Below, piece by piece: positions 59,794-64,000 of a stretch of DNA of 64,000 bases. The stretch comes from Halobacillus litoralis (GTDB lineage Bacteria > Bacillota > Bacilli > Bacillales > Halobacillaceae). The position numbers and the translations under genes were made by a program. Under the pieces are notes generated by a model that had not been told where the DNA came from, ran no database searches, and worked only from the letters and a program-made list of their open reading frames with translations. Location of the stretch: the NCBI RefSeq assembly GCF_009856415.1, contig NZ_WMEZ01000001.1, positions 496,001 through 560,000 of the forward strand, read 5' to 3'. Position 1 is the first letter of the stretch, and each line of letters opens with the position of its first letter.

Positions 59794-60077
59794 CTTATAC
59801 TCCATTTAGTGCATCCTATTGGTTGTGTTACTTTTTGTAGGATTGAACCTTAAAGGGTATACTTGCGAGCCAGGCGATGAATAGAATCACCAGCTCTATA
59901 AATGTCTTTGAACTCTCTAGAAGCTTTGAAATCAATGCTAATGGACCATACCTTAAATAAATCCTTCCTTCCGTTTTTGAACGATGGAGCGGAAGGGTTT
60001 CCTGAGATTAAGTTTTATTCGATCGGGGCGTTTGTGATAATATAAGAGTTCTAATACGATGATGAGGAGGTGTTCAG
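59794..60077. other. Intergenic region before the phosphoesterase
   Basis: AT-rich. A CCTTCCG/CGGAAGG stem lies at about 59968-59998. No gene seen. Confidence 0.5.
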
Positions 60078-60845
60078 ATGGTGTGGGTGCTGCTATTCGT
60101 CCTCTTAGGTGGAGGAATCCTGTTAGGTTATATGTATTTTTTGTCAGAAAACGATCATTTACAAGAAAAGCAATTGCCTTGTAGGGGTTTGGTTGCGAAC
60201 CAAAGGATTCACCTATTATTCATTAGTGATATACATAATCGAAAATTGAAGGAAGCGACGTTCCAAAAAATTCGCTCCGTCGATCTTGTGATCATCGGGG
60301 GTGATTTTGTAGATAAAAGGACATCTTATGAACGTTTCATGCACAACCTATCCATATTAAAGCAATGGGGGGCTCCGATCTATTTCGTCCCTGGGAATAA
60401 TGATCACGAGTGGAAGTATGGATCATTTTTGGATGACTTGATAAAAGAAGAAGTCATTCCCCTTTCAAATGAGGATGCCTACGTGGAGTTGCCAAACGGA
60501 ACGCCTGTGGTGTTAAGTGCTTTAGATCCTTATTTTATGAAACCAAACCGAAATGCTTCCTACATAGAGGATGGAAAGTGTCTGCAGATTCTTTGTGTAC
60601 ATGATCCGTATGTGTTTAAACGAATGAACCATGAGTCAAAAGGAAGGTTTGATATGGTTTTATGTGGTCATACCCATGGTGGGCAAATCCGGTTGTTTGG
60701 CTTCGGACCCTATGAACGGGGTGGGTGGAAGATGGATGGCAACCAGTCCTTTCTTGTTAGCGAGGGGTATGGAACATCTTTATTCCCTCTCCGTTTAGGG
60801 ACGAAAGCAGAAATCCACTGGATAGAATTGACCTCGGAAAAGTAA
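60078..60845 (+). CDS. Metallophosphoesterase (YpbG-like)
   Basis: A 255-residue calcineurin-like phosphoesterase with one N-terminal membrane anchor (residues 2-22). Metal motifs are D-x-H in 'LFISDIHNRK', 'IGGDFVD', 'PGNNDHEW', 'CVHDPYV' and 'CGHTHGGQIR'. It resembles YpbG/YkuE types that act on phospholipid or undecaprenyl derivatives; the substrate is unknown. An AGGAGGTG box is present. Confidence 0.88.
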   Translation: MVWVLLFVLLGGGILLGYMYFLSENDHLQEKQLPCRGLVANQRIHLLFISDIHNRKLKEATFQKIRSVDLVIIGGDFVDKRTSYERFMHNLSILKQWGAPIYFVPGNNDHEWKYGSFLDDLIKEEVIPLSNEDAYVELPNGTPVVLSALDPYFMKPNRNASYIEDGKCLQILCVHDPYVFKRMNHESKGRFDMVLCGHTHGGQIRLFGFGPYERGGWKMDGNQSFLVSEGYGTSLFPLRLGTKAEIHWIELTSEK

Positions 60846-60882
60846 ATGAATTTCCAAAGCATATAGGGAGAATATTGAAATT

Positions 60883-60911
60883 TTACACGCATTCTTGTCA
60901 TCCTATATAAT
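60883..60911 (+). promoter_or_regulatory. Candidate promoter of the CarH-like gene
   Basis: TTACAC (60883-60888), 17 bp, and TATAAT (60906-60911). Confidence 0.5.
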
Positions 60912-60941
60912 AGAGGAAAATGGACGGGTGGAGGCAGACTT

Positions 60942-61841
60942 ATGGCGACAACAAAAGCAAAATACAATATTAAAGCTGTGTCTCAGTTATTGGGAATTCA
61001 GCCGGGTACGCTCCGTGCCTGGGAAAGAAGATATAAAATGATTCGCCCATCAAGAAATGAGGCTGGCCATCGTCTGTACACCGATGATCATGTCCGAATT
61101 TTAAAATGGTTAATGGAAAAAGTGAACAAAGGATTTACCATATCTCAAGCCGTCTCTTTGTTAGAAAGTAACGAAGATGCGTTGTCGAGTTCTACTCAAT
61201 CTGAACATAAAACCGAGTTGGATAAAATAGGTGATGAGCTGTTGAACAGCCTTCTCTCCTTTAATGAAAATGATGCGCAACGTCATCTGGATCATGCGTT
61301 CAGTTTATTTACACCAGAAACGGTGGCCATTGATATCATCGGTCCTATTCTTGTGAAGGTCGGCGATTTATGGGAGGAAAACAGGATTACAAGTGCCCAC
61401 GAGCATTTCGCCAGCCAGTTCATCCGTTCAAGGATCGGCATGATGCTTTTGTCTATTCCCGTAGATGGAATGCTGCCGAAAGCTCTGCTTGTTTGTGGTC
61501 CTAATGAACGTCATGAATTAGGGCTGCTCATCTTTGCACTGTTTTTGAAACGGAAAGGGTATGATGTCATTTATCTCGGCCAAAGTATTGCTGGGGGAGA
61601 TATTGATATTGTCATTGATGAAATTGAACCAACGTACATGTTCATGTCCTGTACGCTCAAAAAAAATATTCCCATCACAGTAAGGCTTGCAGAATCTTTA
61701 CAAAAACAATACCCTGACTTGAAAATCGGTCTTGGTGGATATGCCTATGACCGACTATCTGAACTTGACAAAAAGCGTATCCAACCATTTATCGTAGGAA
61801 ACTCGAAAAAAGCATGGGAACGTTGGTTGCAGGCAACCTAA
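60942..61841 (+). CDS. CarH/LitR-type MerR regulator with cobalamin-binding domain
   Basis: A 299-residue regulator. The MerR helix-turn-helix spans 8-76 ('YNIKAVSQLLGIQPGTLRAW'). The helical cap domain has the CarH signature W144-x9-E154-H155. The B12-binding domain has E189-x-H191-x-x-G194, where H191 is the lower axial ligand, and a later 'LGGYAYD'. CarH proteins bind adenosylcobalamin in the dark as tetramers, repress carotenoid genes, and fall apart in light. The residue after W144 is E145, where Thermus CarH has His132. No carotenoid genes are in view. Confidence 0.9.
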   Translation: MATTKAKYNIKAVSQLLGIQPGTLRAWERRYKMIRPSRNEAGHRLYTDDHVRILKWLMEKVNKGFTISQAVSLLESNEDALSSSTQSEHKTELDKIGDELLNSLLSFNENDAQRHLDHAFSLFTPETVAIDIIGPILVKVGDLWEENRITSAHEHFASQFIRSRIGMMLLSIPVDGMLPKALLVCGPNERHELGLLIFALFLKRKGYDVIYLGQSIAGGDIDIVIDEIEPTYMFMSCTLKKNIPITVRLAESLQKQYPDLKIGLGGYAYDRLSELDKKRIQPFIVGNSKKAWERWLQAT

Positions 61842-61887
61842 CGTTTAACACATAGCACATACATGGGAAACGGAATGCACTCTTAAT

Positions 61888-61930
61888 AATGGAACGGAAC
61901 CTTATTAAAATGAGGGGCCGTTCCATTTTT
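61888..61930 (+). terminator. Terminator after the CarH-like gene
   Basis: AATGGAACGG pairs with CCGTTCCATT around an AT-rich 20-nt loop, followed by a T run. The following 250 bp to mecA2 hold no gene. Confidence 0.8.
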
Positions 61931-62182
61931 CACATGGATAACCGTTTGTCCCTTTGCGTTACAGTGCAGGCCGTTAGATAGGATTAGTTTAAGTGTATAG
62001 GCGAGTCGTGGATCGATCATAAGAACCTTTCTTTGAGGATGGTTCATTTACATAACCCCTTAAGTGGGATTGGAAAATGTTTGCCCACGCCCAAATCGTT
62101 AGATATAATTTGAAAAAAGGTGCCATAATCGCATCAGTCATCATAAGATATAGATAACACATCGTGACAGGGGGGCGATCAT

Positions 62183-62764
62183 GTGCGAGTGGAAAGAATG
62201 ACAAATGAGAAATTTAAGATTTTCCTTACGTTTGATGATCTCATGGATCGGGGGTTGTCTCGTGAGGAGCTTTGGAGTGATTTACCTAGAGTGCATCGTA
62301 TTTTCAGCGATATGATGTATGATGCAGGAATCGAACTAGGTGTCGAACTGTCAGGTGTCCTGTTGGTGCAGGTATATCTCCTGCAAGCGCAAGGCATGTT
62401 AGTCGTCGTAACGAAAACAGAGCCCGCCGATATAGAAGACGATGAAGATTACATTGAAATGAAAGTCACGTTGGATGAAAGTAAAGAGATGATGTTCTCC
62501 TTTGAAGACTTCGAACATGTTATCCGGGCAGGGCAACAGCTTTACCAGCTTGATGTAACCGGAGGCAGTGTTTTCTTTTATCATGACTCCTATTATATGC
62601 TTCTTGAAGATGAAGATATCTTTCATTTAGATCAAGATCAAGTGATTGCGCTATTGTCTGAGTTTGCATCCGCTACAGCAGCGACATCGCACCGCTTGAT
62701 TGAATATGGAAAACAAATCATGGACAAAGATGCATGTCGAACCATCTATAAACATTTTTCATAA
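62183..62764 (+). CDS. mecA2: Adaptor protein MecA-2 (YpbH)
   Basis: A 193-residue MecA-family adaptor for ClpC. The N-terminal substrate-binding domain ('MRVERMTNEKFKIFLTFDDL') and an acidic 'IEDDEDYIEMKVTLDES' linker precede the C-terminal domain ('FEDFEHVIRAGQQL', 'RLIEYGKQIMD'). Length and sequence agree with B. subtilis YpbH rather than MecA. Start is GTG 62183, with GGGGGG seven bases upstream. The C-terminal part binds ClpC. Confidence 0.93.
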   Translation: MRVERMTNEKFKIFLTFDDLMDRGLSREELWSDLPRVHRIFSDMMYDAGIELGVELSGVLLVQVYLLQAQGMLVVVTKTEPADIEDDEDYIEMKVTLDESKEMMFSFEDFEHVIRAGQQLYQLDVTGGSVFFYHDSYYMLLEDEDIFHLDQDQVIALLSEFASATAATSHRLIEYGKQIMDKDACRTIYKHFS

Positions 62765-62770
62765 ACTGCA

Positions 62771-62803
62771 AGGACGACGCTTCATAAGAGTCGTTCTTTT
62801 TTT
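62771..62803 (+). terminator. Terminator after mecA2
   Basis: AGGACGAC pairs with GTCGTTCT (G-T pairs included), followed by eight T. Confidence 0.8.
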
Positions 62804-62858
62804 ATGACATAACGATGTCACTGGTACGTTTTTTCGCTATCTGTAGCATTCTTGAGCC

Positions 62859-62962
62859 TCAGTTTCGGTATGTTTGCGTGGATCTAGGGGCTCTGTGAAA
62901 CAAGTAGCTTCCCAACCACCTTTGACGTTAACTTTAACAACGAGCCTCGAACACGTCTCGAC
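62859..62962 (+). repeat. Short mixed family-1/family-2 repeat remnant
   Basis: The left part 'CTCAGTTTCGGTATGTTTG' looks like a family-1 left end; the right part 'GTAGCTTCCCAACCACC' with a following 'AACGAGCCTCGA' matches the end of the family-2 copy at 4445-4580. The middle is gone. It lies between mecA2 and ddl. Confidence 0.6.
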
Positions 62963-63114
62963 AAACATTGGAGAGAATGTTGGGGTTGGAGGCTAAGGAA
63001 TGTAAAATAGTTCAGTGTGTTATTTTTAAATAGAAGCTTGAAAGGGAACATGTTAAGATAAGAGTTGGTGTAAGTTAATTATTATTTAGTGGTCAATGAA
63101 ATGGAGTGTAACAA

Positions 63115-64000
63115 ATGAAGATTGCGGTTTTATATGGTGGTACATCAGGGGAACGAGAAGTTTCTCTCTCAACTGGAAAGGGAATCATAAAAGCGTTGGA
63201 GAACAAGGGACACGAGGTTACGCCGATCGACTTTTCTCCTGAAAAAATGGAGGAAGTACTGAATTTAGACGTGAACCTTGTTTTTATTGGGTTGCATGGA
63301 CGGTTCGGTGAAGACGGAAAGATCCAAGGTCTTTTAGATATGCTCGGCATTCCTTATGTCGGTTCAGGCGTTTTAGCTTCAGCTCTGGCCATGGACAAAG
63401 CGAAATCCAAGCAAATATTCTCCTTGAATGGTTTACACACAGCGAAAAGTGAAGTGTTTGATGTTACGGATCCACAACAATTTTCAATGATCGAGGATAA
63501 AATCAAGCAAACGTTCACTCTCCCATTTGTCATAAAACCGAATCAAGAAGGTTCTACTTTAGGTTTAACTATTGTCAAGAAAGAACAGGATATACGTCAA
63601 GCGATTGAAACGGCTGCACATTCTGACTCTATGATTCTAGTCGAAGATTATGTCAAAGGTAGAGAAGTGACTGTACCTGTTATGGGATACAAAGGGAAAG
63701 AACAGGCCCTTCCTGTGATCGAGATCATTCCTAAGAATGATTATTATGATTTTGATTCAAAATATAAACCTGGAGGCAGTGAACATATCGTACCAGCCAA
63801 AGTGAGTGACAAGATGACAGCACAACTTCAACAGGACGCTGTCTTGGCTCACCAGCTACTTGGGTGTGATGTTTATTCACGTGTTGACTTCATTATTAAT
63901 GAAAACGAAGAACCAGTCATCTTAGAAGTGAATACATTGCCGGGAATGACGCCGACAAGCCTTTTCCCTGATTCTGCTCAAGCAATCGGGTTAAGTTATG
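63115..64000 (+). CDS. ddl: D-alanine--D-alanine ligase, 3' truncated by window edge
   Basis: The first 295 residues of an ATP-grasp ligase making D-Ala-D-Ala for peptidoglycan. The N-terminus 'MKIAVLYGGTSGEREVSLST' with the catalytic Glu, 'FIGLHGRFGEDGKIQGLLD', 'KPNQEGSTLGLTIV' and 'EVNTLPGMTPTSLFP' identify Ddl. The frame is open at the right edge; only a few tens of residues are missing. The ATG at 63115 starts the family's first strand. Confidence 0.95.
   Translation, partial: MKIAVLYGGTSGEREVSLSTGKGIIKALENKGHEVTPIDFSPEKMEEVLNLDVNLVFIGLHGRFGEDGKIQGLLDMLGIPYVGSGVLASALAMDKAKSKQIFSLNGLHTAKSEVFDVTDPQQFSMIEDKIKQTFTLPFVIKPNQEGSTLGLTIVKKEQDIRQAIETAAHSDSMILVEDYVKGREVTVPVMGYKGKEQALPVIEIIPKNDYYDFDSKYKPGGSEHIVPAKVSDKMTAQLQQDAVLAHQLLGCDVYSRVDFIINENEEPVILEVNTLPGMTPTSLFPDSAQAIGLSY

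Overview
This 64 kb window looks like the chromosome of an endospore-forming member of the Bacillaceae, probably a moderately halophilic genus such as Halobacillus, Pontibacillus or Virgibacillus. Three things point there. The gene order closely follows a conserved Bacillus subtilis chromosomal block (nudF, spoIIM, fur, xerD, deoB, punA, dacF, spoIIA operon, spoVA operon, lysA, ppiB, ribT, scpAB, dacB, spmAB, rluB, resABCDE, sigX-rsiX, fer, ypbB-recS, mecA2). Many encoded proteins are notably acidic. GC-rich intergenic repeats lie between the operons. The genus is inferred from style and memory, not from a search.

Layout. Positions 1-12.7 kb are accessory: the end of a nitronate monooxygenase, an esterase, a PadR/DUF1048 pair, DinB-fold proteins, an RDD protein, a cytochrome P450, an FAD oxidoreductase, a DHA2 efflux pump, and a glycosyltransferase/UDP-glucose dehydrogenase pair. 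Positions 12.7-19.6 kb hold an ABM-fold gene with an apparent frameshift, pepF, an M19 dipeptidase, an aldo/keto reductase, nudF and an endonuclease Q gene. Positions 19.7-27 kb hold spoIIM, fur (with Fur and PerR boxes over a consensus promoter), xerD and a nucleoside salvage cluster (deoB, punA, pdp). Positions 27-34.6 kb are the sporulation core: dacF, spoIIAA-AB-sigF and spoVAA-AB-AC-AD-AE-AF (spoVAEA is absent). Positions 34.7-43.4 kb hold lysA, ppiB, an M50 protease, ribT, scpAB, dacB-spmAB and rluB. Positions 43.4-49.5 kb are the cytochrome c maturation and redox-sensing operon resABCDE. From 49.5 to 50.9 kb a cobalamin riboswitch precedes a DUF4430 lipoprotein and an ECF transporter S component. 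Positions 51.4-64 kb hold sigX-rsiX, fer, ypbB-recS, a CPBP protease, cotJABC, an AcuB-like CBS protein, a phosphoesterase, a CarH-type B12-binding regulator, mecA2/ypbH and the start of ddl.

Two themes stand out. First, at least nine whole or partial copies of GC-rich intergenic elements occur. The main family is about 170 bp, bounded by TTTCGAGA/TCTCGAAA, and folds into nested stems. Paired positions in these stems change together between copies, which suggests a selected or hairpin-propagated structure rather than a coding sequence. Second, vitamin B12 appears twice: in a riboswitch-controlled uptake module whose lipoprotein has a transcobalamin-like domain, and in a CarH-like photoreceptor-type repressor that has the W-x9-EH signature but lacks the His that forms the light-induced bis-His adduct in Thermus CarH. 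Several genes under 60 codons and a decayed gene duplication are also recorded.
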